This document shows, piece after piece, positions 34,817 to 45,214 of a DNA stretch of 64,000 nt; position 1 is the first letter of the stretch; every line of letters starts with the position of its first letter. Location: positions 197,621-261,620 of the forward strand of contig ML976670.1 in NCBI GenBank assembly GCA_010015655.1. Reading direction: 5' to 3'. The notes beneath the pieces are model-generated. The model was given only the letters and a program-made list of their open reading frames with translations, did no database searches and was not told the DNA's origin. The position numbers and the translations under genes are program-made. The DNA comes from Bimuria novae-zelandiae CBS 107.79. Taxonomy: Eukaryota; Ascomycota; Dothideomycetes; Pleosporales; Didymosphaeriaceae.

Positions 34817-36251
34817 ATGGCAAAACTCTCTGCTACTTTGGAGGAGATATGTGCGGCTCCCGACGAGGACTTCAAAGATGGCCCCTTACTTGACGCTAAT
34901 GTCGGTCAATTGCTCCAAAAGCTTCAACGCTTGGTTCGCGAGGAGAAGAACCCTCCAGGTCCTGACGAGCTAGTCGAAACTTTGTCTAAGAGGTTCAGGG
35001 AGTTGAATACATTCTTTTTACAAAGCCCTGTGGATGCTGTTGGACAATCCCCGGCAGAAACGGAAGACTCCCGGCTTGTGGATATCTTTGTTTCCGGTGG
35101 CAGAGCTTCCAAGACGCCCCAAATTGAGTTTCGGCGATTCCTTGCGGAACGGAGCCTTGCGAGGAACTACCATAGTTGGAATCCAACCCGACTTGACTCG
35201 ATGATTAAGACGAAATCTTTCAGTTTGCCGACAACCAGCCATCGCTCAATTCGGGCTTTTGCAAGAACATATTTTGGGCAATATCGAGGTCGAGAGCAGG
35301 CAGTACTTGAGGCTGTGACTTGTGGGCTCAGATATCTTGCAGTTGAGGCGGTTAATGCATTTGCATCGCTTATTTTGGCGTTTGCACGTCAACTCGTTAA
35401 GAGTATGACCCTGCAAGACATTATGAAAGCTTTCGAAAAACCCGCGTTAGGGCCTGTGATAACGCTTATGGCCAATCGGCATTCCTGGATAAACGAAGTC
35501 CTGATATGCTACGATCTCCAGTGCCGGTCCTGTTTAGTTCCTGGTAGGCTCACTGACTTCTGGATGGAATCCCACTAATTTGCTAGCAGGTATATCAATT
35601 CTATCAACCAACAAACGACCGATCACGTCCGGTCATGCGCGAACGAATCAATCAGATGCTGGCGGTGATATAACGGAGGCTGTCAGCGCTGATACATCAG
35701 TTCTGGAGGAGGGAGCGGGAGAGAGATCCTATCCTCAGTCCGAAGGACGCCACGAGCGGGAGCATGAAGGGTTGACGACGGAACTGCCGCAGAGCCTGGA
35801 AGAGGCGGGGGCCATGCATGACAGGATTATCGGACAGGCCGAGAGTTACAAACTACCTCAAAAGAGACGGAGGCTATCGATAAGCATGCTCCTAGCGATG
35901 GGAGCTCCCGCTGCTGAATCCCCATTGCAGCAAGCATTCTTAACTCCGTTACCCTCTGATCCTATCGACCATCAGTCGATGGGCTTGGCGAGGAGCGTAG
36001 CGGAGGTAGTCGGCGCGGATACGTCGGCCCCAATGACCGATGCGGGAATACCGTCATCCTCAGAAAAGCTTGCCAATGATGGGGTCAGATCCAAGCTGCT
36101 CCTACCGAGGACTACGCCGCCTGTAGAACAACACGAGTTCGGGACAAGCCAGGGCGGGTGTCAGGTGGCCGATTTCACGTATGCGAGCGACGTCGTGGAT
36201 CATTTGGATGACGATACATTGATTCTTTTCGGCCTCAGTCGGGATATATAA
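34817..36251 (+). CDS. Two-exon orphan gene, 462 aa
   Basis: Exon 1 is 34817-35543, then a 46-nt phase-1 intron (35544-35589, GTAGGC, branch CTGAC, CAG), then exon 2 35590-36251; the join reads CLVPGISILSTNK. ATG 34817 (MAKLSATLEEICAAP) is the first ATG in frame. The N-terminal half is helical and contains RQAVLEAV-like and AFASLILAFARQLVKSM segments without a membrane profile. The C-terminal half is low-complexity and acidic with a basic patch QKRRRL, a plausible nuclear signal. No family is recognised. The two halves differ in composition, suggesting a folded domain plus a disordered tail. Its stop lies five bases from the stop of the convergent gene at 36257. Confidence 0.65.
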
Positions 36252-36256
36252 GATCT

Positions 36257-36829
36257 CTAAGTCCCTTCTACTGTTGCCAGATTGACCTTCCTTACTGGCG
36301 ACGTAGGGTGGAGGATCAAGTCAAATGGAACACGATCTGATATCCGAAAGCGAACATCTCCGGAGAGTACGACCATCGTGCGTGGTGCCAACTTGAGATC
36401 ACGATAGCTCTCGCCTTCTGCACTCTCGATATCAATCCTGTCTTCGAACGTGTCATCGCGATTCCGAATGGGTATAATAGTGCCAACTTCATTTGGCGAG
36501 GTAGACAGCCAACCGTTTTCAAGGCGAAAGACCGTAGGCTTGTGCTTTGGCACCTCCAGCTTCACTTCTTTTTCTGCTTGTTGAATGTTGGGCCACTATA
36601 ATTTCTATCAGCTATTCATTCCCAAGCTGAAGGCCCCTGTACATACTACATTCGTGAAGTATTCTCGATCCAAAGCCGTAGACTCTTCGCTCCTACTATA
36701 TCGCACAACTTTCCCGCCTTTCGCTAACTCCACGGCTTCTCCATCAGGTTCGCTATGCAATGATGCTGCTACTTCATAGATCCGCTCATCGAGACGTGGG
36801 GTGGTAGACAAGATCTGATAAACGGGCAT
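36257..36829 (-). CDS. Two-exon orphan gene, 173 aa
   Basis: Exon 1 runs 36829-36647 and exon 2 36595-36257, with a 51-nt intron (36596-36646) having a canonical GTATGT donor, CTGAT branch and TATAG acceptor. Splicing joins YFTNV to WPNIQQAEKEVKLEVPKHKP. The product begins MPVYQILSTTPRLDERIYEV, is soluble and has a beta-rich second half (RTMVVLSGDVRFRISDRVPF). I do not recognise a family. It converges with the 34817 gene with only five bases between stop codons. Confidence 0.6.
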
Positions 36830-37146
36830 GGCGAAGTGGTAGTGTTGCGCCTTATGTGTATTGATACATAATATGGTGGACGACTGGTAGATGCGGAGGA
36901 TTTATTGGTAGTGCTATAGAAAACTAAAAGAGGAGATTGACTTGTGTTAAACAGTTACTGGCTGTTGGGATAAGCGGGGCAATCTCGCGTCACTAGGGCA
37001 CGGAAAAACAATTTTTCCCCGCTTGGCTCATGGGAGCTTTGGTACAAAAACACCGTCATAGGGTAATCGATCCTTCATTGCCTACGAACGTGATAAAGTC
37101 TCCTCTCACCATGCTCAAGCGTCCCTATAATTGTCTAGCCAAGCTC

Positions 37147-37389
37147 CTATTTGTCTGCAGGACGGTCGGAAGCATCCAAACCCAACTCCTTTCTGACGTC
37201 ATCGGTCATTGGTTCCAAAATAGTGCGCGCGGGAGTTGAAGGTTGTGGCAAGTTGTTAGGGGAGCTGTTCTCCCCTAGTGGGAGATCGCGCCTGGCAACG
37301 TCTCCATTAACGGTTTGGGGAGCACTACCCTGCTGTTCTTGGGGTTGCGGAGTGTTGTTCGGGACGCGGTTCAGTTGATCGCCGGACAT
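37147..37389 (-). CDS. Small Pro/Gln-rich hypothetical protein, 80 aa
   Basis: An ATG at 37389 opens MSGDQLNRVPNNTPQPQEQQ, and the frame ends at TAG 37147. The product is wholly hydrophilic and probably disordered. It might be a first exon, but no convincing donor was found. Support is only the open frame, its good ATG and its coding-like composition. Confidence 0.4.
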   Translation of the reverse strand: MSGDQLNRVPNNTPQPQEQQGSAPQTVNGDVARRDLPLGENSSPNNLPQPSTPARTILEPMTDDVRKELGLDASDRPADK

Positions 37390-38530
37390 GATGAATAAGT
37401 CTTGATGGGAGGGATAGCAACGATGGTCCTATGCAACTGTGAACATACTATCTGGAAAGGGGCACTGGTTGTTCTTACCTTTGTGGCTTCCTTTGTGGCG
37501 TTCTAAGACAAGTGAAAGCTTCGAGCTGCCTTCGTATGATACAAGGCACCGCCAAGACGTGACTCTACCTCGACTGCTTGGACTATGCTCTGCCGTAGGA
37601 AGATAGAAAGTTAGCATATATCCAAACAGAAGGCTATCATAATATGTGAGGGTGAAGGATATTGATTTCAGGTAAGAGGATGGGCAGGTGAAAGCTTCGG
37701 GCTACCTTGGCACAGTGGAGTGCTTCACTGGACAGTGAAGGTTATGCTGCCGGAGGGAGATAGAAAAGATGAGTCCGGTCAAGGTCAAGGATGGTGAGAT
37801 ATCTCTAGGGAGGAAAGACGAGCTGGTGGTCACAAAGAAGCGTGACAGGCGGTGTGCTCTCTAGGATGGATAGACTGATAGAGGAGTGATTCGAACGAGA
37901 GAGGATGTAGAAATCACCTTGATAGTGGACCGCGATCGCGAACCTTTATACGTATCTTCCCACGCCCTTCACCCACGCTCGATGCCTCCCCACTTTCCCT
38001 CATTGTGGAGATGCATGCAGGAGGCTTCCGGGAGGGATGACTATGCCACAGATATTCGTCGTTAACTAGCAGTATATTCTTATGCCCCGCCCGCACCTAC
38101 GCTCCTCTACTCCTCTTCTGAGCTCCCCTAGTACTGCTATGTCCGGCTGCGGAAGCACATTCCCCTCATTGCGGAGGTGCATGCGGGTGTGAAGAGGCTT
38201 GCAGACGGAATTCACTTCCAGCGCAGATTTAGCTTAGAGTACGAACTGTTCCTGCTCTCTGCGACCCTCACCCCGGCCTGCAGCCGCACTCCCTTCGCCG
38301 CGCTCCCCCGATGCTATGACATACAGCGCATCAGCAAGCAATTCACGACGACAGCTAAGGACCCTCTCTTCAAATCAGCTACAGACACCGCGGTATCTTG
38401 TCAATGTGAGATGTTGAATTCTGATTGGAAGAGTGCACTATACTCACTTTGAAGGTACATAACTGGCGAGGGATGGTTGTCCTTGACCTACATTCTGGCA
38501 TTGAAACTTACAGGAAAATTCGGCAAAACC
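37390..38530. other. Intergenic with diverged internal duplications, no gene
   Basis: Two related blocks share GTGAAAGCTTCG(A/G)GCT(G/A)CCTT and end in AAGATAGAAAG or GAGATAGAAAAG, at about 37510-37608 and 37689-37767. Another pair shares CCCTCATTG(T/C)GGAG(A/G)TGCATGC at about 37998 and 38164. They look like local duplications. No coding region is supported. Confidence 0.4.
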
Positions 38531-38816
38531 NNNNNNNNNNNNNNNNNNNNNNNNNNNNNNNNNNNNNNNNNNNNNNNNNNNNNNNNNNNNNNNNNNNNNN
38601 NNNNNNNNNNNNNNNNNNNNNNNNNNNNNNNNNNNNNNNNNNNNNNNNNNNNNNNNNNNNNNNNNNNNNNNNNNNNNNNNNNNNNNNNNNNNNNNNNNNN
38701 NNNNNNNNNNNNTGAGAGGGAGGGTTGAGAGGGAGGGTTGAGAGGGAGGGTTGAGGAGGGAAGTTTGAGGAGGGAAGTTTGAGAGGGAAGTTTGAGAGGG
38801 AAGTTTGAGAGGGAGG
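38531..38816. repeat. Assembly gap (182 N) followed by a G-rich tandem repeat
   Basis: After the run of N (38531-38712) the sequence is a tandem array of GAGAGGGAGGGTT (13-14 bp) changing to GAGGAGGGAAGTTT and GAGAGGGAAGTTT units. The gap is probably the collapsed part of this array. One strand is nearly free of C, with regular GGG runs that might form a G-quadruplex. Confidence 0.9.
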
Positions 38817-39104
38817 CGCTCTTCCGTGACACGGGCTAGCGATTTAGCCGCGTTGAACGTCCTGCATCAAGCAGCGTTTTTTATCGTGTTGCTGCTGCCA
38901 AGGCATTATTTTAGAGGCTGGACCAGCTGGCTGGGGAGCTTATCGGCTCTGACAGACCCATGTGCGACAACTAAGTGTCGCAATGGCCGTGTTCAGCTAG
39001 TGCTGAGGCCATTCCAATGAGGGGTAGTCAGCCCATCATCTCCAAACTTTCCGATTTTCTCTCCAAACTTATCTTCGAAAGTTCTCAGCACCTCTTTTCA
39101 CCGA

Positions 39105-40197
39105 ATGGAGGGTGATCCACAACACGAACGAGGGCAGCTCATCGCATTAGTGGTGCAACATTTTCAGACTCTCTCGCGTGGTCCATATAAGGTGGACCAA
39201 GCTTTACAGGCAGCAAAGCAGGCCGACGCGAACTCTACACCCGGAATCATTTTAGGCGAGAGCGAAACAGCCTGGCGTGCATACTATGCTGCAAAGAAAG
39301 CGACCGAGTCGCAACACGGGTTCTCTGGCAAAGCCGAATTCGCACGTTTGCTCAATAGCCTCAGCACCCAGTCTATCGAACTACAGCGTGCCTTCGCAAG
39401 AGAGCTCGCACTTGCAATGGAAAGCGACGCCTCACAACCGATAGAAGGTGATGGAGACAGCGGCGTAAGGAAGAGTGCTAAGCGGCGTCGTACGTACTCC
39501 GACTAACCACCTATTTTCGCATCTAATACAACTAGGCCCTACCATCGAGAGTCCCGTGCCAACTCCTTCTACTCCAGACACAACGCCAAACGGCTCAGGG
39601 TCGGTTTATACCAGGACCGAGCATTGTGCCTCAGAACAAGTACCTAGTAGTGTGGCTATTCAAGAAGGCGTGCACATGAATGCTTCCCTCAAAGCATCCA
39701 GAACATTGTTCCCTATTGAGTTCATGGACTCAATCCAAAGAGTACCAAGTTCACGATTTCCAGATACTTTAGTGGCAGACATATCAATGTTTCTCCAAAG
39801 AGGGCACATTCGTGATCACTTTGGATGCCAGATGGAGATAGGAATCGCGAAAGAGAAGGTAGCGTTCTATGCTAAGAAATTGTTCAATATGGAGGTGGAA
39901 GGCAAGGATGGGGTGAGATACATTCGTTTTGAAGGCGGCAGCAAAATCGAACCTGACCCGTGCATCAAGCTTCGAGCTTGTCGACGAGACGCAATCACGG
40001 ATGTATTCGGTGCTGATGTGGATCATGGTTTTTCAACCTCTCCCATATACCAGCGCGAGAGGAGGGAGGAACGTGCTTATACCGATGGCGTCTCGATGAC
40101 GATATCGAATCAAGAAAAGGAGGGTGGTAGGATAACTCTGTTTTTAGGGGAGTGGCGTGCATTCGATATCAAAAGGAATCTCTATGATAAATACTAA
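39105..40197 (+). CDS. Two-exon orphan gene, 348 aa
   Basis: Exon 1 39105-39489, a 46-nt phase-1 intron (39490-39535, GTACGT, CTAAC, CTAG), exon 2 39536-40197. The join restores KRRRPTIESPVPTPS. The N-terminus is helical (MEGDPQHERGQLIALVVQHF) with a Lys/Arg patch KSAKRRR, then a Ser/Thr/Pro-rich linker, then a folded-looking part (MFLQRGHIRDHFGCQMEIG, ACRRDAITDVFGADVDHGF). A basic patch and linker suggest a nuclear protein, but no known DNA-binding domain is visible. It is intact, and its stop is nine bases from the stop of the convergent exon at 40207. Confidence 0.65.
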
Positions 40198-40206
40198 ACA
40201 CCTGCC

Positions 40207-40482
40207 CTATTCTTCCCTCACCTTGCCCTCTTCCAGTAACAGACTGGTACCTCTCGTGACAAGTGCTTGGCCATCGCATGCCGCGATCACTTGGACAGGC
40301 GTCTGTTCTTGTCCAGTCCTATAGACTTTGATCGTACACCCTTTCCAGTATATCATCTGCCCTGATCCAACAATTGTGGCACCGGCAGTCGCGTTATCAA
40401 AGAAAGAGTCGTCTTTAGTGAGAGGGTCTCGTTTGAGCGACTTCGAGTATGTTAGATGAGCCTGTACTGTACAAAGGGGGGA
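40207..40482 (-). CDS. Likely terminal exon of an unresolved minus-strand gene
   Basis: A minus-strand frame opens after a TAG at 40483-40485 and reads 91 codons to TAG at 40207-40209 with strongly protein-like text (DDSFFDNATAGATIVGSGQM, WKGCTIKVYRTGQEQTPVQV, LVTRGTSLLLEEG). It lacks an early ATG, so it should be spliced to something upstream, using an acceptor such as GGTAG at 40483 or TACAG near 40460. A further open stretch lies at about 40580-40700 in another frame (GRLPQGRMTSGFHFPIHRTL). I could not join the two with good signals. The beta-strand look suggests a small barrel; family unknown. Confidence 0.5.
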   Translation of the reverse strand, partial: SPLCTVQAHLTYSKSLKRDPLTKDDSFFDNATAGATIVGSGQMIYWKGCTIKVYRTGQEQTPVQVIAACDGQALVTRGTSLLLEEGKVREE

Positions 40483-40485
40483 CTA

Positions 40486-41273
40486 CCATCGGGATCTCGT
40501 CTATGGGGAAAGGACAATTCGTATAACCGGTCGGGGGTAGACGTTACTCGTCCTTCAGGGTAGTAGTATGCCCGAGATTTTCAAGTGTTCGGTGTATAGG
40601 GAAGTGGAATCCAGATGTCATTCTGCCCTGAGGAAGTCTTCCTGGAAATATGGCATATTGAGGAGTGAAACCTAAGCTTTGGGCGTCGATTTCGACTCAC
40701 AATGTCGAGAGCGTGATGTGGCGACCAGTGATGTGACGACCAGTGATGAGCGGGGGGCAGCGAAAGTTGGGCACAAATGCCTAATGTTGGGCGTGATGGA
40801 GAGGTTGGAAGGAGGGACGGCAAGTTGCGAAGAGGGGTTGGGCCGCTCAGCCGGTGGGGCGTTCTAGAATCTTGGCGAAAGAAAATCACAGTAAAGAGCA
40901 GGGATGTATACGAGGGAAGTTTCGCGATTACAAAAGAAGTTTCGGAAACTGGACTTGGTCACTTTAGTGAGTCATGATCAGCCACGCCTTATACCCTGCA
41001 GAAGCTTGCGCGCCATAGCAGATCCTTCACCATTCGAGCGAGACCTATACTCCTCAAACAGGTTAGTCCAATCCAGGAAATGCTCGCCAAGAAATTCATG
41101 TTGCCGAAGGCAGCGCAAAGCAAAGCAGCTATCCGTATAAGTATCAGCTTATCCCATCAGCGAACACCATAAGATAACCCGAGAACAGCGACTCTAGGCC
41201 GGCATCGAAGCGCGATACGAAAATTCAATCTCATGTGAGATCTTGCACTTCAGGCGTAAATTTGTAAGGACTG
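40486..41273. other. Unresolved region, probably part of neighbouring split genes
   Basis: Two coding-like pieces occur: the minus frame at 40580-40700 and a plus frame at about 40980-41165 reading TPYTLQKLARHSRSFTIRAR. Neither can be joined with confidence. Short repeats of GTGATG(A/T)GACGACCA lie near 40711-40750. Confidence 0.3.
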
Positions 41274-41423
41274 ATGTTTAGTAGCCGAAGTCTAAACAGC
41301 CCGGTTTGCGCGTCGTCGACTATACCAGAAATGGACTGCCCAGCTTGTAAGAAAGGCAATGTTACAGGGGCTACGAACTGCGAATATTGCGGTGCCCAGC
41401 TGCCCATAACTGTCACAACCTAA
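41274..41423 (+). CDS. Small zinc-ribbon protein or terminal exon
   Basis: From the in-frame ATG at 41274 (MFSSRSLNSPV) to TAA 41421-41423 the frame encodes CPACKKGNVTGATNCEYCGA, then QLPITVTT. Two CxxC pairs 12 residues apart, the second followed by GAxLP, are the standard zinc-ribbon pattern. The frame is open back to a TAA at 41265, so the piece may be a 49-residue protein or a last exon joined upstream. Zinc ribbons of this type mediate protein or nucleic-acid contacts; nothing shows the partner. A longer minus-strand frame overlaps it but lacks any motif. Confidence 0.5.
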   Translation: MFSSRSLNSPVCASSTIPEMDCPACKKGNVTGATNCEYCGAQLPITVTT

Positions 41424-41596
41424 TAATCATACGGGTAGGGTGCCTCTCTAAATGACTTTACAGATGCTTATGCTACTGGATCATTAGGCCGAGCTCCATG
41501 AGTCACGACCGGGATGTAGATTCATGAAAGAAACTGGAAAGGAGTCAGGCAGAAATGGATTGAATGGGAAACCTCTTGTTGTCTCTCGTTATCTCC

Positions 41597-42574
41597 TTAT
41601 TCTGTAATTCGGTCACGCTGCAGTCTAGCGAGTACTGCTTTCCCTCGCTCGTTCAGATCAGGATAAGTGCGAAGGGTATACAGATCCACCCAGAAGTCTC
41701 TTGCCGCTTGGTATGAAGGCATATACTTCCTCAATAATGCCTTCCATTCCTGGTCATCTTCTCCCAAGCCAATCCCCGCAGAAGTGAATTCCCACCATAC
41801 AGGAAAATAACCACTACTTTCCCAGTCTAGAATCCCTGCAAGATCTCCGTCCTTGACGATAATGTTCACAATAGCCAAATCCCCGTGAGTGAAGGTATAG
41901 GGTTCTGCAGGAGGCATGCGCTCCCGCAACCGCGAAAGAGCTTGCTGAGGTAGATCTTTCAACCCAGTTGCTATTTCCGCCCAAAGCTCGTCGTCCGAAG
42001 AGAGAGGACCATGAGGAAGACCATATCCATTCGGAAACAGGAATGCTGAATATAGTGGTTGTTCGCCGAGGCTCTGCATGCGGGAGGATTGAAGCTGCCG
42101 AAGTTGCGAAAGATAGTCCACAGTCCGCTTTGCGATCTGCTCTTTCTCGGCTGTTGATAACTGTTTCCACACAGTACCGAGGACATCACCAGGAATGCGT
42201 TCCGTGAGCATAAAATGGCGGTCATTCTCGTAATAGTCCAGGGTGACTCTGGGGATCGGAATTGTAGTCCTTTCTTCCAAGAAACGGATGTTCTGAGCTT
42301 CAAAGCTGGGGGGCTTATTCGATCGCTCCTTGAAAATGTATTTTGAGCCCAGTGACCATGCACCGCGGTCGCTCATGCTGTAGAAAAGCTTAACATGGCT
42401 GGTGTAGCGACAGGAATGTTGACGCTCTGATGTCCAGCTGCATGCCTCGCAAGGTTCTTCTGCGCCCATATCTGAAGAAAGGCGTTTTTGAAGCGTAGGT
42501 GAAGTAAATATGACAAGCGGACGTATTCGAGCACAAATGGGTTGCACTAAGGAGGAGGAGGAGGAGAGTTTCAT
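41597..42574 (-). CDS. APH-family (aminoglycoside phosphotransferase-fold) kinase, 325 aa
   Basis: One intact exon from ATG 42574 to TAA at 41597. The kinase core has the nucleotide-binding Lys in YIFKERS (K82), the helix FEAQNIRFLEERTTIPIPRV, the hinge FMLTERIPGD, the catalytic loop FTHGDLAIVNIIV (H230, D232, N237) and the Mg-binding ILDWESSGY (D250), followed by WWEF. These are complete APH/ChoK-fold signatures. Fungi have many such proteins; most are not resistance enzymes and the substrate is unknown. The first 35 residues are Ser-rich and could be mitochondrial-targeting or non-coding; MGAEEPCEACSW (codon 36) is an alternative start. A Tc1 element is inserted 75 bp upstream. Confidence 0.9.
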   Translation of the reverse strand: MKLSSSSSLVQPICARIRPLVIFTSPTLQKRLSSDMGAEEPCEACSWTSERQHSCRYTSHVKLFYSMSDRGAWSLGSKYIFKERSNKPPSFEAQNIRFLEERTTIPIPRVTLDYYENDRHFMLTERIPGDVLGTVWKQLSTAEKEQIAKRTVDYLSQLRQLQSSRMQSLGEQPLYSAFLFPNGYGLPHGPLSSDDELWAEIATGLKDLPQQALSRLRERMPPAEPYTFTHGDLAIVNIIVKDGDLAGILDWESSGYFPVWWEFTSAGIGLGEDDQEWKALLRKYMPSYQAARDFWVDLYTLRTYPDLNERGKAVLARLQRDRITE

Positions 42575-42648
42575 CCATTTGACATTACGGGTAATCTTCG
42601 GGCGGAGCTAGGATCCGTGCACCCCGAACATTTTGGCTGCGACTACTA

Positions 42649-44338
42649 CGAGGAGCTCGTCCCAATTGAGTCATAGCGTTCTTGAGCACAGACCTCAACA
42701 CCTCGGCGCGCCATCGTCAACACGAAGTCACCCACTTCAGTACCCGATATCTCCACCAAAACGCGCCCAAATTAAGCCAAAAAGATGCCAACGACTCGCA
42801 GAAAGCCGCGTGATTTAAAGCCCGCAAAATTTAAGTCACAAAGACCGATCGTCGCGAGTTGCCGCCAGAGACAAAAGCATATGCCGTCGGGGCGATGTCG
42901 GCCGGAGTATCGCAGTACAACCTCGCGAAAAAGCTCTCAATTACCCAGTCAGGTCTTTCTCGCTTGCTGACGCGCACAAAGGAACGTTCAGAGGCGTCAA
43001 AACTCCCTCTTTGGGACCCTCAACTCTATGCAACTGAGCCGGGCCGCGGACCTCCGGAACAGCCTCTCTCGCAGGAGCAGAAAGACGCGATCATCGCCGT
43101 CGCGACCCAGGGCCGAGATACCCGTGAAAAGCAGAGCTGGCAGGCAATTTCTGACGGAGATTTCGATCATCTGAACCTCCCAATCAAGCTCTCCGTGACG
43201 CGCTTCGAAAATATCATGTATGAAGCTGGCTACGCCCGCAGAGCTCCGGGCTTCAAACCAACACTGGACGACGCTCAGCGTGAGCGTCGCTTTCAATGGG
43301 CGCTCGCCCACAACCCAGATTTGTATGAGTACAGCGATGGCCTAGGCTTCGATTTCCGGCGAGTTATTTACACTGACGAGACGCCAGCTCGGGTGGGCGA
43401 GCAACGCGGCATGAAACGCGCGTGGGCAAGACACTCTGAAATCTATGATCCTGCGGTCAAAAGGCCGAAGATTCGCAACAATTGCGCCCTCCAGTTCTAC
43501 GGCAGCTTCACGTACGATGCGAAGGGGCCCTATCACATCTACGGCAAAGAGTCAACGGAGCAGAAAAAGCTGGCCAAACAAGCTCTAGATGAGGAGAATC
43601 AGCGCAACAAAGAGCAGAGAGAAAAGCTCGTTCCTCAGGCCCGCGCTGCCCTCAGAGAGCTCGGCGATGCCAACGCCAACAGCAGAGCTTGGGCTTGGGC
43701 GAAACGTCATGAATTGAAGCGCGGTGATCGCTCACGGGGTGGCATAGATGGCTACAGACACCGTGAGGAGGTGCTGAAGCCCTTGCTGGTGCCATGGATC
43801 AATTCTCTATATGAAGAAGGCAGAGCTCCGGTGCTCCTCGAGGACGGAGCTCCGGCCCATACAAGCAAGATCGCGCTCGAATACCTCGAAGTTTCGCATA
43901 TAAACAAGCTGGCATGGCCGGGTCACTCGCCAGACGTCAACGCTGAGGAGCACGCTTGGCCATGGATCCGGCGTCACATTACCCAGGATTTCATGCCCAG
44001 CACCTGTGAGCAGCAGTGCCGGGCACAGTGGGCATATGAGTGGGAGCAGATGCCCCAGGAGATCGTCAATAAATGGATACTCAGCATTCCAAAGGTTGTG
44101 CGTCAGATAATAGCCCATCGCGGAGACAACAGCTTTCATGACGGTGGAGGCTAGAAATCCAACCTCAACACCAAATTTCAAGCTTCAAGTTGTCCCAAAT
44201 AGGAAATCAAGTGTCTACAAGTGCTCGCCATGCTCGAAAACCCAAGAAAAATCGACTTTGTATGTGTTTTTGTAAGAGGGCGTGATTTTTGGCGGGGAGC
44301 CAAGAATGCGCTATGACTCAATTGGGACGAGCTCCTCG
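42649..44338 (+). mobile_element. Complete Tc1/mariner element with perfect 30-bp terminal inverted repeats and TA target
   Basis: The left end 42649-42678 begins CGAGGAGCTCGTCCCAATTG. Its exact reverse complement ends the element at 44309-44338, and imperfect pairing extends about 10 bp further with a 2-bp indel. The element is flanked by TA at 42647-42648 and 44339-44340, the duplication used by this superfamily. Length is 1690 bp, and it contains one transposase gene. The perfect ends and mostly intact gene argue for recent insertion. Confidence 0.95.
42785..44154 (+). CDS. Tc1/mariner transposase, DD34E, with a frameshift near the N-terminus
   Basis: The DDE domain is whole: VIYTDETPARVG, VLLEDGAPAHTS and WPGHSPDVNAEEHAW place the third acidic residue 34 residues after the second Asp (DD34E). 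An insertion-like charged helix (EQKKLAKQALDEENQRNKEQ) sits between the first two Asp. The helix-turn-helix region is YAVGAMSAGVSQYNLAKKLS. ATG 42785 (MPTTRRKPRDLKPAKFKSQR) is out of frame with the rest: near 42858 one base appears missing. Without it the first usable ATG is 42895, inside the helix-turn-helix, so the copy may bind its ends poorly. Frame after that is open to TAG 44152-44154. Confidence 0.88.
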
Positions 44339-44340
44339 TA

Positions 44341-45214
44341 CCGCAGCACCGCTTTTCAGTCCACAGCAATTGCAGATGCCTGTGTGCTACTCAAAGACTA
44401 CAGTACTTTGCCGTGCCATCCGCCTCCTCTCATGGCTTCCCCCCGAATTCTTGCCGCCGCGCTCGGCAGTGACGTCCACAGTTACACTTGGCGATTGCGC
44501 TCAATACATGTTCAACGAACAATGCGGCGGACCTCAACCGCCAAACTAAATCCGACCATCATGGCTTCGACCCCACCATTGTCGCCTCGGGTACTTGTAG
44601 CTCTGACCCCTCGCCCCCTTCCCCCCAAATTAACGCCTGAGGACCGCCCGTCTCTGCAGCATCCTCTGCGCCGTATCTGTAAAATGACGACGCCCACCGT
44701 CAGCCCCAAACGCGATAGCGACATCGAGGTCCTACCATCCATAGTGGACTGGGCAGCGCTACCTTGTCGGCCACATCTCTGTATCCTTGCTCGAAGCGCA
44801 CAGCGTTGCTCGCGTATATCCAAAGCACAAGAGTGTGTGGTTTCGCCTTCCGGGTCTGGTACGCGTACTCGACCGCGATTTGTGACTTTCTAGCGATCTA
44901 TTAGGTCTAGGTCGAGGAGCATGCCGCGGGCCACAACTCACCCGACCCCCCCTAGCCCAACAAGACCTACGCGGCTGTGGTTCAGCGAAGCTGCTCGCCT
45001 TGAGCTGATCTCTGCGAGAACGTCTTCGCGACCGACAAACTTGTTATCTCTGGAGAAGGGGACTGTGAATAGCGTAGGGGTGGCTAGGGAGCGCATATGT
45101 GAGCATTCTCTGCTCTATTCATTCGTAATGTACTATTTACGTACAGGACTGGTCCGCCATCCCAGCGGCCGGAACCTCCTGGTCCCCAAGCTCCTGACGG
45201 ACAAAGCTCTTCAG
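44341..45214. other. Intergenic, no gene supported
   Basis: Overlapping open frames on both strands (for example 44282-44893 plus, 44512-44823 minus) reflect G/C-rich sequence and partly overlap the transposon end. No motif or splice structure was found. Confidence 0.4.

Noticed and set aside
34817..40197. The 34817 and 39105 genes as paralogues
   Set aside because: Both have a 46-nt phase-1 intron and a 662-nt second exon, but the proteins show no similarity by eye; treated as coincidence.
44282..44893. A 203-codon plus-strand gene
   Set aside because: It begins inside the Tc1 terminal repeat, is low in complexity, and has competing frames on both strands.
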